Part shown: in pieces, positions 1 through 6,648 of the stretch | How the letters are laid out: every line of letters begins with the position of its first letter | Position numbering within the stretch: position 1 is the stretch's first letter | Source: Propionibacteriaceae bacterium | Lineage (GTDB): Bacteria > Actinomycetota > Actinomycetes > Propionibacteriales > Propionibacteriaceae | Reading direction: 5' to 3' | Length of the DNA: 8,243 nucleotides | NCBI GenBank assembly: GCA_031260385.1 | Contig: JAIRKB010000171.1 | Location: 1 to 8,243 of the forward strand | Notes under the pieces: generated by a model | Seen by the model: only the letters and a program-made list of their open reading frames with translations | Database searches by the model: none | Told to the model about the DNA's origin: nothing | Made by a program: the position numbers and the translations under genes

Positions 1-2919
1 CGATATATCAGTAAGGGTGGTATTACCCTTATTGCTGATCAGGAAGGAGTAGTTAACTTGATCACCAGCCTTCGGCACTAGCCGACCGCCACTATCGATG
101 ACACCAGTCTTCGCCATCGTGACCTCCGTGTTCCGACTGGCGGTGACGACCGCAGTGCGCGGCTGTGACGAGGAGGGCGTTCGGGTCGGGTCATCCCAGA
201 CCACATCCGCCCGGGCTGAGTTGTTGATCTCGCCAGCGTTGATATCGGCTTGGGTGACGTAGTAGGTCGCCGAACAGGTGATCTTCCCATTCGGTGGCAC
301 GGCGATCTGCGGACACATGATCGTTGAGAGCATGCCCGTCCCAGAGAAACTGACCTCCGTGATCGCGACCCGATAGATCGTTGTGTTACCAGTGTTGGTG
401 ATCTCGAAACTATAGGTCACCATCTGGCCAGCGGCCGTTACCGCAGTCGGGTTAGCGGTCTTGGTCATGGTCATGGTGCGAACCTGTGGCAGGTTGATCG
501 TCACCGTGTCGGAGAGGGGCCCCAGCGTCAGACCGGAGGGCCGGATTGCGGTCGCGGTCGCGGTGTTCTTAACCTCGCCAGCGTCGATATCGGCCTGGGT
601 GAGCTTGTAGGTTCCCGTACATACCGCTTCCTGCGCTGGGTTCGTCGTGGTCGCCGGCGCCAGCGTGGTCGTGCTACAGGTCAAGCCCACCAGCGGATCA
701 TTGACTGCTAGCCCGGTCAGGGTCAGGTTGCCAGTGTTCAACACGATCACCGTGTAGGCGACGTCATCACCGACCCGTGGGGCCCGCCCACTAGGAGTGA
801 CGGGAGCGAGCGCTCCATACTTCGTCACGGTCATCAGGGCCGCTCGAGTCAGATTGACACTAGCGCTATCGGTCAGCGGACCGACTGTATCGCCGCTGCC
901 AAGCGCCGTCGCCACGACACTAGCGGTGTTGACGACCGCTTCCATTTGGTCGAGGTCAGTCTGGGTGATGATATAGGTTGCCCGACAGATGACCTCCTCC
1001 CCGGGGAGGAGTTGCGCCTGGAGCACCGCACTATCGCAGGTGATCGTCGCCACCCGGTTATCGGTGATGGTGATATTGGTCAGCGTCAGCGGCCCGGTAT
1101 TGGTCACCGTGAAGGTGTAGAAGATTCGGTCACCGGCGATGATCGGTGTATGGGCGGTCGCCACGTCGAGCACACCATACTTCAGGAAGGCCATATCGGC
1201 TTCCCCGGTGCCCGGGATCTGAACCAGATCCTGGTTCGAATAAACCGTGAAATAACCGGCGGAATGACTCCGATAGGCTCTCGCCGTCGCCCGGTTGATG
1301 ACCTGCAGCGAATCGACGTCAGCTTGGCTGACGGTGTAGGTCGCCGAACAGGTCGTCGACGCCCCCGGCGCTAGCGTCGTCGCCAGGCAGGTAATAGCCG
1401 AGATTGTCCCGGAGCCGCTGAAGGTGTCTTCCATGATAATCAGGTCGTGCAAGGTGACATTAGCGTTGTTCTTCACCGCGAAGGTGTAGGTCACGACCTG
1501 ACCCAAAACCAAGCTATCCCGGTTAGCGGTCTTGACTAGGGACATTGGGACCAAAGCCTGGGTTAGGCCAACGGTCGTCGAGTCCTCGCCGGTAACCAGG
1601 GCCCCACCGGGTGCCCGACCAGAAACGCCAGCGGTGTTGTCAACCTTGCCAGCATCAAGATCGGCTTGGGTGATGGCATAGGTCCCCGTACAGGTCATCG
1701 AGGCGTTCGGCTCCAGGGTGGTCGTGCCACAAGTCAGATCGGCGATCAGCGGATCGGTGACGGCGAGCTGAGTCAAGGAGACGTTGCCGGTGTTCTCGAC
1801 CCGGATGGAATACTCGATCAGATCACCGGGGGCCTGGGCGCGATCACCAACATCCTCCACCGAACCAGACTTCGTCACCGAGAGGCTAGGAGAACGGTAG
1901 AGGTCCACGGTCGCTGTCGCCTGGGCAGACTGAACGGCGACATTCTGCGGATCCTGAGCGGTGACGTGGGCGACATTGACCACAGACCCCGCGTTAATAT
2001 CCGCTTGGGTCAGGGTGTACGACCCAACACAGTTGGCTTCACCACCGGGAGCGAGCCCGGTCGGCAATATCGTCCAGCAGGTGATCCCACTAGGGATCTT
2101 GGAGTCTGTGAACACGAAATCGGTTAGCGTTAGCGGGCCCGTATTGGTCACCGTGAAGGTATAGTTCACCAAATCCCCAGCCCGGGGTGGGCTTGAGGCG
2201 CTCGGGGCCAGCGTGCCGGTCTTCGCCAAGAACACTGAAGCCGTCACGGGGTCACGGACCAATGAGACCGAATCCTCATTCGAGTAGGTATTAGTCCCGA
2301 TAGGCGGTGTCCCCCGCGCCTGAGCGGTGTTGTTCAAAACCCCGACATCATAGTCCGACTGGGTGACCGTATAGGTCGCCAGGCAGGTCGTCGACGCCCC
2401 CGGCGTGAGGATGGTCACCGGACAATCGATCTCGGACAGCGGCCAGGCACCGCTAAAGGTGTCAAGAATTGTCAGGTTCGTGATCGCGACATTGCCGCCG
2501 TTGACCACCCGATAGCGGTAGGTGATGGTCTGGCCGTTCACCAGGGTGCTCCGATCAGCCGTCTTCTCGAGACTGAGGTTAGCGATCTGGGTCAACGACA
2601 GCAGGGCCGTATCAGTGTCAGATATCGGGCCATTATTGGGATCGCGCGCCGTCGCCGTCGCCGTGTTGGAAATCTGACCAGCGTTGAGATCAGCTTGAGT
2701 GATGGCGTAAGTCCCGGTGCAGGTGGTGGTCTCCCCCGGTTCCAGGGTCGTCGTCGGACAGGTCACGCCCGACACCTTGGGATCGGCAATGACGAGGTTG
2801 GTCAAGGTCAGGTTCCCAGTGTTCTCAACCTGGAAAGAATAGTTGACCAGGTGACCAACCACTGGCGATAGGACCGCCCCATCGACGACAGCCACACTCC
2901 CGTACTTAACAAGACTCAG
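1..2919 (-). repeat. Three-domain higher-order repeat (A-B-C trios) inside the surface protein
   Basis: Within the repeat protein the last nine domains follow a cycle of three. The A type (from residues 617, 962, 1312) has KYG/KSG openings and a D-P...TC-x-TTTL motif. The B type (731, 1075, 1432) opens with KTA[DN] and carries a F-S-G motif. The C type (844, 1192, 1550) has an AGD-x-[VIL]-x-Y-[TS]-F block and, in the first two copies, TNTGPLTLT. Units lie at 1885-2919, 835-1884 and 1-834 (incomplete). The period is about 345-358 residues, which suggests growth by duplication of a three-domain block. Confidence 0.8.
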
Positions 2920-4767
2920 TCCAGGGGTCTGGGTTAGGTTCAAGGTCACATCATCGTAAGCCGAGACGACGTCTTCCGAACCATCCCAAGATTTCCCGAC
3001 CGCGCGCGCCTGGTTGTAGACCTTACCGGCGTTGATATCGGCTTGAGTGATTGAATAGTACGCCCAGCAGCTCATCGACTCGGTCGGCTCGAGGTAGTCC
3101 TCCGGGCAGGTCACCGAGGTGATCTTCGGGTCGGCGATCGTGATCTCGGTCACCGTTCCGGTCCCGGTATTGGTAATCGTGAAGCTATAGCTCGCCATAT
3201 CACCTGGCTTTGAGTCCGTCGGCGAGATCAGCATCCCATCCTTAGTGAAATCTAGTTTCAGATCAGTAACCAAGTAGATAAATTCGGAGTCCTGCGGGCT
3301 GACAACATCGTTGCCTTCCGAGTCCTTGCCAGTGGCATAAGCGGTGTTCCAGACCCAGCCACGGTTGAGGTCGGCTTGTTCGAGTCGGTATTCCGCCGTA
3401 CAAATCATTGACTCGTCTTTAGCCAGAGTGGTAAACGGGCAGGTCACCATAATATCGGTGTAAATCCGGGATTCTAGGAAGTCAACCACGGCAATATTGG
3501 TTGCCGTGCCACGACCCCGGTTGGTCACCTCAAAGGTATAGGTCAGCAGGTCGTTAAGCTCGGAGACAGCGGTCGGATCGAGCCGGGGGTAAAGCCCCTT
3601 CTTCTCGATCCGAAGGTCCGGGGACAACGGGATATAGTGGGTGGCCGGTTCTGAGGCAACACCACGCAAGACCCCATTAGGGTGCAGCGCCGTGATGACG
3701 GCGGTGTTCTCGATATAGCCACGGTTAAGGTCGGCTTGGGTGATCGTGTGCTGGCCATAGCAGGTGGCCCGGTCGCCGGTTCCCATACCAGTATTGCCGA
3801 CGATCAGCGCGCCATTCTTGTTGAGATAACAAGGCGCCGGCGCGTCGAGGTGCGGGTCAAGGACCTGAACCAGATTGGCCCGACCCCAAGAGACATTGAG
3901 AATAAAGAAGGTGTAGTTGATGATGTCGCCAACCTTGACCGGCATCTCGGTCCCGGGAGCGAGCGCCCCTTCCTTGGTTAACTGCATCGCACCCTGGCCC
4001 CTAACCACCACGAAGGACTCTTCGGTGTTCGACCAGATCTGGGCCCCACTAGGGTCATAACCGTAAACCTGGGCGGTGTTGGTGATCACACCACGATTAA
4101 TATCGGCTTGGGTGACCACATAGGTGGTTTGGCACTCGTCCGACTTGCCGGGCTCTAGGCTGGCTAGGCAGAGGAAACTGCCGTGAAGGAGGTCTTGGAC
4201 CCAGAGATTAGTCAAGGTCTGGTTGCCGGAGTTGGTGAGTTCGAAGACGACGGTGACGATGTCACCAGCGACATCAACCACCCTCGGCGAAGGCTCCTTG
4301 TGGAGGAGGAGTTCGGAAACCTTGACGATCGACACGTTCACTGTGGTCGGGAGGGACTCGACCGCCGTCCCCGAGGTGAGGTGGGTTCCCGACACTGTCA
4401 CCTGATAGCTATGGCTCCCGGCGTGATAGCCGTCCAGATTAGGCTCGTACGATCCCGTACAACTGGCGGAACCGCCGGTCAGCAAGGTGGTGGGCAGACA
4501 ACTGCCCACGAAACTACCCAAGCCGAGGGCTTGGTCGCCGCTGATCTCCAGATCGGTGATCGTGTCGGCGGTCCCATTGGTGACGGTGAAGGTGTAGTTC
4601 CGCTCATCACCGGGCTGAAGCAAATCGCCCGTCTCCAGGGCTTGCTTCGTTACCGTCAAGAGGGGGTCGGCAGCCTGGGCCATCGGACCAGCCTGCGCGC
4701 ACGCCAAGACAAGGGCTCCGGCGACCAGAAGGGCCGATCCTCGAAGCCGACGACTAGATAGGGTCAT
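1..4767 (-). CDS. Giant secreted DUF11/DUF7507-type repeat protein, C-terminus beyond window
   Basis: The frame is open from the ATG at 4767 to position 1, 1589 codons with no stop when checked triplet by triplet. Residues 1-32 look like a signal peptide: RRLR, a hydrophobic stretch (about 11-22), then AQA before ADP. After it come 13 complete repeats and one partial. Approximate starts are residues 34, 153, 261, 385, 503, 617, 731, 844, 962, 1075, 1192, 1312, 1432 and 1550. A typical repeat has a T-K-x-G opening, a YTFTVTNTG strand, an LTL-x-D-P stretch, two cysteines and a TQADI/L-x-x-G-x-[IV]-x-NTA block. The first repeat is divergent and lacks TQAD. Such domains are known from bacterial surface and secreted proteins, so this is probably an extracellular stalk or adhesin. 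A cell-wall anchor, if any, lies outside the window. Ligand and exact family name are uncertain; export and repeat architecture are well supported. Confidence 0.93.
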   Translation of the reverse strand, partial: MTLSSRRLRGSALLVAGALVLACAQAGPMAQAADPLLTVTKQALETGDLLQPGDERNYTFTVTNGTADTITDLEISGDQALGLGSFVGSCLPTTLLTGGSASCTGSYEPNLDGYHAGSHSYQVTVSGTHLTSGTAVESLPTTVNVSIVKVSELLLHKEPSPRVVDVAGDIVTVVFELTNSGNQTLTNLWVQDLLHGSFLCLASLEPGKSDECQTTYVVTQADINRGVITNTAQVYGYDPSGAQIWSNTEESFVVVRGQGAMQLTKEGALAPGTEMPVKVGDIINYTFFILNVSWGRANLVQVLDPHLDAPAPCYLNKNGALIVGNTGMGTGDRATCYGQHTITQADLNRGYIENTAVITALHPNGVLRGVASEPATHYIPLSPDLRIEKKGLYPRLDPTAVSELNDLLTYTFEVTNRGRGTATNIAVVDFLESRIYTDIMVTCPFTTLAKDESMICTAEYRLEQADLNRGWVWNTAYATGKDSEGNDVVSPQDSEFIYLVTDLKLDFTKDGMLISPTDSKPGDMASYSFTITNTGTGTVTEITIADPKITSVTCPEDYLEPTESMSCWAYYSITQADINAGKVYNQARAVGKSWDGSEDVVSAYDDVTLNLTQTPGLSLVKYGSVAVVDGAVLSPVVGHLVNYSFQVENTGNLTLTNLVIADPKVSGVTCPTTTLEPGETTTCTGTYAITQADLNAGQISNTATATARDPNNGPISDTDTALLSLTQIANLSLEKTADRSTLVNGQTITYRYRVVNGGNVAITNLTILDTFSGAWPLSEIDCPVTILTPGASTTCLATYTVTQSDYDVGVLNNTAQARGTPPIGTNTYSNEDSVSLVRDPVTASVFLAKTGTLAPSASSPPRAGDLVNYTFTVTNTGPLTLTDFVFTDSKIPSGITCWTILPTGLAPGGEANCVGSYTLTQADINAGSVVNVAHVTAQDPQNVAVQSAQATATVDLYRSPSLSVTKSGSVEDVGDRAQAPGDLIEYSIRVENTGNVSLTQLAVTDPLIADLTCGTTTLEPNASMTCTGTYAITQADLDAGKVDNTAGVSGRAPGGALVTGEDSTTVGLTQALVPMSLVKTANRDSLVLGQVVTYTFAVKNNANVTLHDLIIMEDTFSGSGTISAITCLATTLAPGASTTCSATYTVSQADVDSLQVINRATARAYRSHSAGYFTVYSNQDLVQIPGTGEADMAFLKYGVLDVATAHTPIIAGDRIFYTFTVTNTGPLTLTNITITDNRVATITCDSAVLQAQLLPGEEVICRATYIITQTDLDQMEAVVNTASVVATALGSGDTVGPLTDSASVNLTRAALMTVTKYGALAPVTPSGRAPRVGDDVAYTVIVLNTGNLTLTGLAVNDPLVGLTCSTTTLAPATTTNPAQEAVCTGTYKLTQADIDAGEVKNTATATAIRPSGLTLGPLSDTVTINLPQVRTMTMTKTANPTAVTAAGQMVTYSFEITNTGNTTIYRVAITEVSFSGTGMLSTIMCPQIAVPPNGKITCSATYYVTQADINAGEINNSARADVVWDDPTRTPSSSQPRTAVVTASRNTEVTMAKTGVIDSGGRLVPKAGDQVNYSFLISNKGNTTLTDIS
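4672..4767 (-). other. Signal peptide coding segment of the repeat protein
   Basis: Residues 1-32 have the usual three parts: basic n-region (RRLR at 6-9), hydrophobic core (about 11-22) and small residues ending A-Q-A before ADP. Cleavage after residue 32 by signal peptidase I is the simplest reading. V-L-A-C at residues 20-23 also fits a loose lipobox, so a lipoprotein cannot be excluded. The first repeat starts directly after the AQA site, which favours signal peptidase I. Confidence 0.75.
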
Positions 4768-4771
4768 AGCA

Positions 4772-4777
4772 CTCCCC
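4772..4777 (-). promoter_or_regulatory. Ribosome binding site of the repeat protein
   Basis: GGGGAG read on the minus strand lies 4 nt before the ATG at 4767-4765, within a G-rich run (GGGGGGAG). It supports this start, which also gives a complete signal peptide. The run overlaps the 3' arm of the hairpin at 4775-4808, so it may be masked. Confidence 0.6.
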
Positions 4778-4808
4778 CCTATGTGGTTTGCCGATGGCGG
4801 TTAGGGGG
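4775..4808 (-). promoter_or_regulatory. Hairpin that could sequester the ribosome binding site
   Basis: On the minus-strand RNA, CCCCCTA (4808-4802) pairs perfectly with TAGGGGG (4781-4775) across a 20-nt loop. The 3' arm takes in most of the Shine-Dalgarno G-run, so folding would block translation. The 5' arm can alternatively pair with TAGGG at 4855-4851 in the upstream structure. The pairing is visible; the regulatory role is inferred. Confidence 0.45.
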
Positions 4809-4865
4809 TGAAAGTCCCTTGTCGGCCGGGGCCGCTGGGGGAAACCTTTTCCCTAGTCACCATCG
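4792..4865 (-). ncRNA. Structured 5' leader, candidate cis-regulatory RNA
   Basis: A hand fold of the minus-strand RNA gives one long stem. CGATGGTG (4865-4858) pairs with CGCCATCG (4799-4792) including one G-U. After a 2x2 internal loop TAGGG (4855-4851) pairs with CCCTA (4806-4802). AAAG (4849-4846) pairs with CTTT (4814-4811), and after a 3-nt bulge TCCC (4842-4839) pairs with GGGA (4818-4815). CGGC (4834-4831) closes a CCCG tetraloop with GCCG (4826-4823). It lies between the probable promoter and the start codon. I do not recognise a riboswitch family; a mobile palindromic element is an alternative. Confidence 0.45.
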
Positions 4866-4887
4866 CGGGTGTAGTTAACTAACAATG

Positions 4888-4916
4888 AGGCTAATCTGCC
4901 ATCTATATGATGTCAA
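4888..4916 (-). promoter_or_regulatory. Probable promoter of the repeat protein
   Basis: A perfect TTGACA (4916-4911) stands 17 bp from TAGCCT (4893-4888), which fits the TAnnnT -10 pattern common in actinomycetes. Transcription would start near 4880, leaving a leader of about 110 nt before the ATG that contains the structured RNA. Confidence 0.5.
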
Positions 4917-4990
4917 CTTGAAACCACATTCATGACGTATTGCTTAGGAATCTCTCAACTTCGGGAATAAACCCGAACGCCGCGTCGTTA

Positions 4991-4999
4991 TTATCCACA
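4991..4999 (+). other. DnaA-box consensus match
   Basis: TTATCCACA matches the TTATnCACA DnaA-box consensus exactly. It is a single site without a visible cluster, AT-rich unwinding element or neighbouring replication gene, so it may be chance or a DnaA-titrating or regulatory site rather than an origin. Confidence 0.3.
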
Positions 5000-5054
5000 G
5001 TTCTCCCGAAACAATGGGCGTCAAGGAACTTGTGGTTTGGTTCCCAGATGCCCC

Positions 5055-5119
5055 CCTAGGCTCTGATCCACCGACTGCTCGCGTCGCGAGCGGCGATGAA
5101 TCGGCGGATCAGGGCTAGG
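5055..5119 (-). repeat. Nested inverted repeat in the ATPase 3' region
   Basis: The outer arms 5055-5074 and 5101-5119 pair over about 17-18 positions. They contain a 12-position core (CTGATCC[A/G]CCGA) and a flanking CCTAG/CTAGG pair. Inside is a 15-bp palindrome, GCTCGCG-T-CGCGAGC (5077-5091). The single core difference is a G-U pair in minus-strand RNA but an A-C mismatch in plus-strand RNA, so the structure fits minus-strand transcription better. Its likely role is a secondary terminator or 3'-end stabilising structure. Confidence 0.5.
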
Positions 5120-5160
5120 ACTAGGGCCCCCGGCTAACCCCCCCGGGGGCCCTTCGTCCT
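5117..5160 (-). terminator. Strong GC hairpin, probable terminator of the first ATPase
   Basis: GGGCCCCCGG (5124-5133) and CCGGGGGCCC (5143-5152) form a perfect 10-bp stem with a 9-nt loop. It is extended by AGGAC/GTCCT (5117-5121 and 5156-5160) across a small internal loop. It starts 35 nt after the ATPase stop codon. No U-tract follows on either strand, so it resembles the U-less hairpins proposed in high-GC actinomycetes rather than a classical intrinsic terminator. Confidence 0.55.
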
Positions 5161-5195
5161 CCCCCTCCCCACTTTTACCTGTGTTGTTGGGGTTG

Positions 5196-6506
5196 TCAGC
5201 GCTGGGGGGGTCGAATGCAGTGTGCGGCATAGAGGGGGATCGAGACGATGCTATTTTCACTGCCGAAATTCTTGGTTGACAACCGGATGCTGTAGGGGTT
5301 GTTGAACTGGTCAACAAAGACCGACCGGCTTCGTGAGCGGGTGTTGGTGCTGGCCTTCACCTCAATGGGAACGATGTCGTCACCGTGTTGGATAACGAAG
5401 TCAATCTCAGCACGATTGCCAGCCGTCCAATAGTAAAGAGGGATCTGATTGGCGTGCAGGGTTTGCCCGACGTAGTTCTCAGTGAGGGCACCTAGGAAAC
5501 TGAGGTTGGCCGGCGCGGAGAGCAGGAGATTGATGGGAATACCACTGGCGAGGGTGAGCAAGCCAGTGTCCCCGCTATACAGTTTGAACCCTGCAAGATC
5601 CCGGTAAACGGCTAGAGGCATCTGAGCGGTTGTGACCAGATCGCAACGCAGGACGATTCCAGCTTGCACCAGCCAGTCGATGGCGGCGCCAAAGATCGCC
5701 GCCGTGCCGCCTCTTTCCGCGAGCTTGTATTGGAATTTGTGGTTGTCCTTAGCGAGTTGGGCCGGCAACGAGTTGTAGGCGGCGCGAATCTTGACTGTTT
5801 CAGCTGGGGTGGTGTATTTCGCCATGTCAGCCGTGTAATCATTGATGATCCCGCGCTGGATATCGCCGATGCCAAGCAAACTTGAGGTTTGCACATATTC
5901 ATTGATAGGCCGGGGCATCCCACCGATCACGAGATAGCGGTGATAAAGACCCACCGCGCGGGCGTGCAGCCCAGTAGGCAGTGCGGTCAGGGTTTCGTAC
6001 GCCCCTTGGATGGCTTCAGCCAGCCGATCTTCGCCTAACGCCCAGAGGTACTCTTCAAAGTCGAGTGGTGTGAGGGTTAAGGATTCAACGTTTCCAACTG
6101 GGTACGATTGCTGTTCGCGATTGATGGCGACGCCAAGCAGGCTCCCCACCCCGGCGACGTGGTAATCAGGCGCGTCTTCGGCAAAGTACTTCAAGGACGT
6201 CAACGCGCGAGGAGCCGACTGAATCTCATCCAAGATCACCAAGGTTCGCTGGGGGTGAATTCGCTCGTTAGTCTCAGTTTCCAGGAGCTGGATGAGCGCT
6301 CGTGGCGAGATATCATCGCCAAATGATGCTGCCGCCGCCCGGTTGGTCTCAAGATTGACATAAGCCACATTTTCGTAGTGAGCTTTGCCAAACTCACGCA
6401 GCAGATATGTCTTGCCAACCTGACGCGCGCCGAAGACCAGCAGGGGTCGACGCCCTATCGTCCGGCTGCGCCAAGACAATAGATCAACTTCAAGCCGACG
6501 TTTCAT
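5196..6506 (-). CDS. AAA family ATPase with C-terminal DUF4143 domain (COG1373 type)
   Basis: A 436-residue predicted cytoplasmic ATPase, full length for the AAA_14 plus DUF4143 family. Visible motifs are Walker A GARQVGKT (26-33), Walker B LVILDE (89-94), a sensor-like GVGSLLG (119-125), the family signature PLDFEEYLWA (147-156) and IGGMP (194-198). A winged-helix-like middle follows. The C-terminal part has AEIDF (E367, D369) and IEVK (E382, K384), resembling the catalytic core of PD-(D/E)xK folds. The paralog's sensor reads ATGS; here a valine stands in place of threonine. The ATG at 6506 is preceded by a perfect AGGAGG. The physiological role of this family is not established. It is a close paralog of the next gene upstream, 142 bp away on the same strand, but it has its own promoter-like region. 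Confidence 0.93.
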   Translation of the reverse strand: MKRRLEVDLLSWRSRTIGRRPLLVFGARQVGKTYLLREFGKAHYENVAYVNLETNRAAAASFGDDISPRALIQLLETETNERIHPQRTLVILDEIQSAPRALTSLKYFAEDAPDYHVAGVGSLLGVAINREQQSYPVGNVESLTLTPLDFEEYLWALGEDRLAEAIQGAYETLTALPTGLHARAVGLYHRYLVIGGMPRPINEYVQTSSLLGIGDIQRGIINDYTADMAKYTTPAETVKIRAAYNSLPAQLAKDNHKFQYKLAERGGTAAIFGAAIDWLVQAGIVLRCDLVTTAQMPLAVYRDLAGFKLYSGDTGLLTLASGIPINLLLSAPANLSFLGALTENYVGQTLHANQIPLYYWTAGNRAEIDFVIQHGDDIVPIEVKASTNTRSRSRSVFVDQFNNPYSIRLSTKNFGSENSIVSIPLYAAHCIRPPQR

Positions 6507-6511
6507 GATCG

Positions 6512-6517
6512 CCTCCT
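6512..6517 (-). promoter_or_regulatory. Strong ribosome binding site of the first ATPase
   Basis: A perfect AGGAGG on the minus strand lies 5 nt before the ATG at 6506. It fixes the start and contrasts with the paralog, which has no recognisable site. Confidence 0.85.
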
Positions 6518-6523
6518 AGACCA

Positions 6524-6552
6524 ATTCTGACATTTAAGTGCGTTTTAGTCAA
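6524..6552 (-). promoter_or_regulatory. Promoter-like element, copy 2 (proximal to the first ATPase)
   Basis: TTGACT (6552-6547) stands 17 bp from CAGAAT (6529-6524). The -35 matches consensus in 5 of 6 positions and the -10 in 4 of 6. A start about 7 nt downstream would fall close to the ribosome binding site, so the leader would be very short. Confidence 0.4.
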
Positions 6553-6583
6553 TTTATTCTGACTATTCCGCACTTAAAAGTCA
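6528..6583. repeat. 56-bp dyad overlapping the first ATPase promoter, likely operator
   Basis: The 15-bp outer arms (6528-6542 and 6569-6583) match at 14 of 15 positions. Then come symmetric 3-nt gaps, 6-bp inner arms TAGTCA (6546-6551) and TGACTA (6560-6565), and an 8-nt centre. The dyad covers both promoter-like copies and ends 21 bp before the ATG. It could bind a regulator, or act as a terminator for the upstream paralog, whose stop is 65 bp away. No U-tract follows. Confidence 0.6.
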
Positions 6584-6584
6584 A
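6556..6584 (-). promoter_or_regulatory. Promoter-like element, copy 1 (distal)
   Basis: The same hexamers, TTGACT (6584-6579) and CAGAAT (6561-6556), with the same 17-bp spacer, lie exactly 32 bp upstream of the proximal copy. A start here would give a leader of about 40 nt, more usual for a message with a Shine-Dalgarno site, so this copy may be the main promoter of the first ATPase. Confidence 0.42.
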
Positions 6585-6589
6585 AAGTG

Positions 6590-6610
6590 GGACAAAGGGT
6601 GGACAAAGGG
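6590..6610 (+). repeat. Two tandem copies of a GGACAAAGGG repeat
   Basis: GGACAAAGGG occurs at 6590-6599 and 6601-6610, a period of 11 bp or about one helical turn. A partial GGACA follows. It lies between the second ATPase stop and the dyad, so it may extend a protein-binding region or be simple slippage. Confidence 0.5.
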
Positions 6611-6648
6611 GACACCGGATCCGACCCGGCCCCAATCCTGCTCGGTTG

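Larger units (their letters stand above)
4768..5195. other. 428-bp intergenic region, no gene, rich in secondary structure
   Basis: No convincing coding frame crosses this stretch. From left to right it holds the ribosome binding site and structured leader of the repeat protein, its promoter, a small hairpin at 4960-4977 (TTCGGG, 6-nt loop, CCCGAA), a DnaA-box match, a nested inverted repeat (5055-5119) and a strong GC hairpin (5117-5160). A 98-codon minus-strand frame over 5021-5317 is Pro/Gly/Ser-rich, overlaps the ATPase 3' end and the hairpins, and is judged spurious. Confidence 0.7.

Noticed and set aside
4183..4761. Long plus-strand open frame opposite the signal peptide and first repeats, with similar ones at 946-1374, 1666-2127 and 3682-3981
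   Set aside because: They run antisense to the repeat protein in codon-aligned register, and stay open because that gene seldom uses TTA, CTA or TCA codons. They have no recognisable domain.
4775..4799. GGCAAACC-like stretch in the leader suggesting a cyclic di-GMP riboswitch
   Set aside because: The second conserved block (GGGACGCAAAGC-like) and the expected three-helix layout are missing.
4792..4865. Resemblance of the plus strand (GGTGAAAGTCC) to cobalamin riboswitch or group II intron segments
   Set aside because: Only the short stretch matches. The remaining conserved blocks of either RNA are absent, and no reverse transcriptase or cobalamin gene is nearby.
5055..5119. Integron attC-like or transfer-origin-like element
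   Set aside because: The nested inverted repeat lacks the GTTRRRY and RYYYAAC core sites, and there is no integrase or relaxase in the window.
5021..5317. 98-codon minus-strand frame across the ATPase end and the intergenic hairpins
   Set aside because: It is out of frame within the ATPase 3' end and then passes through the GC hairpins. Its Pro/Gly/Ser composition follows from that DNA.
6616..6623. 8-bp palindrome CGGATCCG
   Set aside because: Too short to be distinguished from chance and without a partner or conserved spacing.
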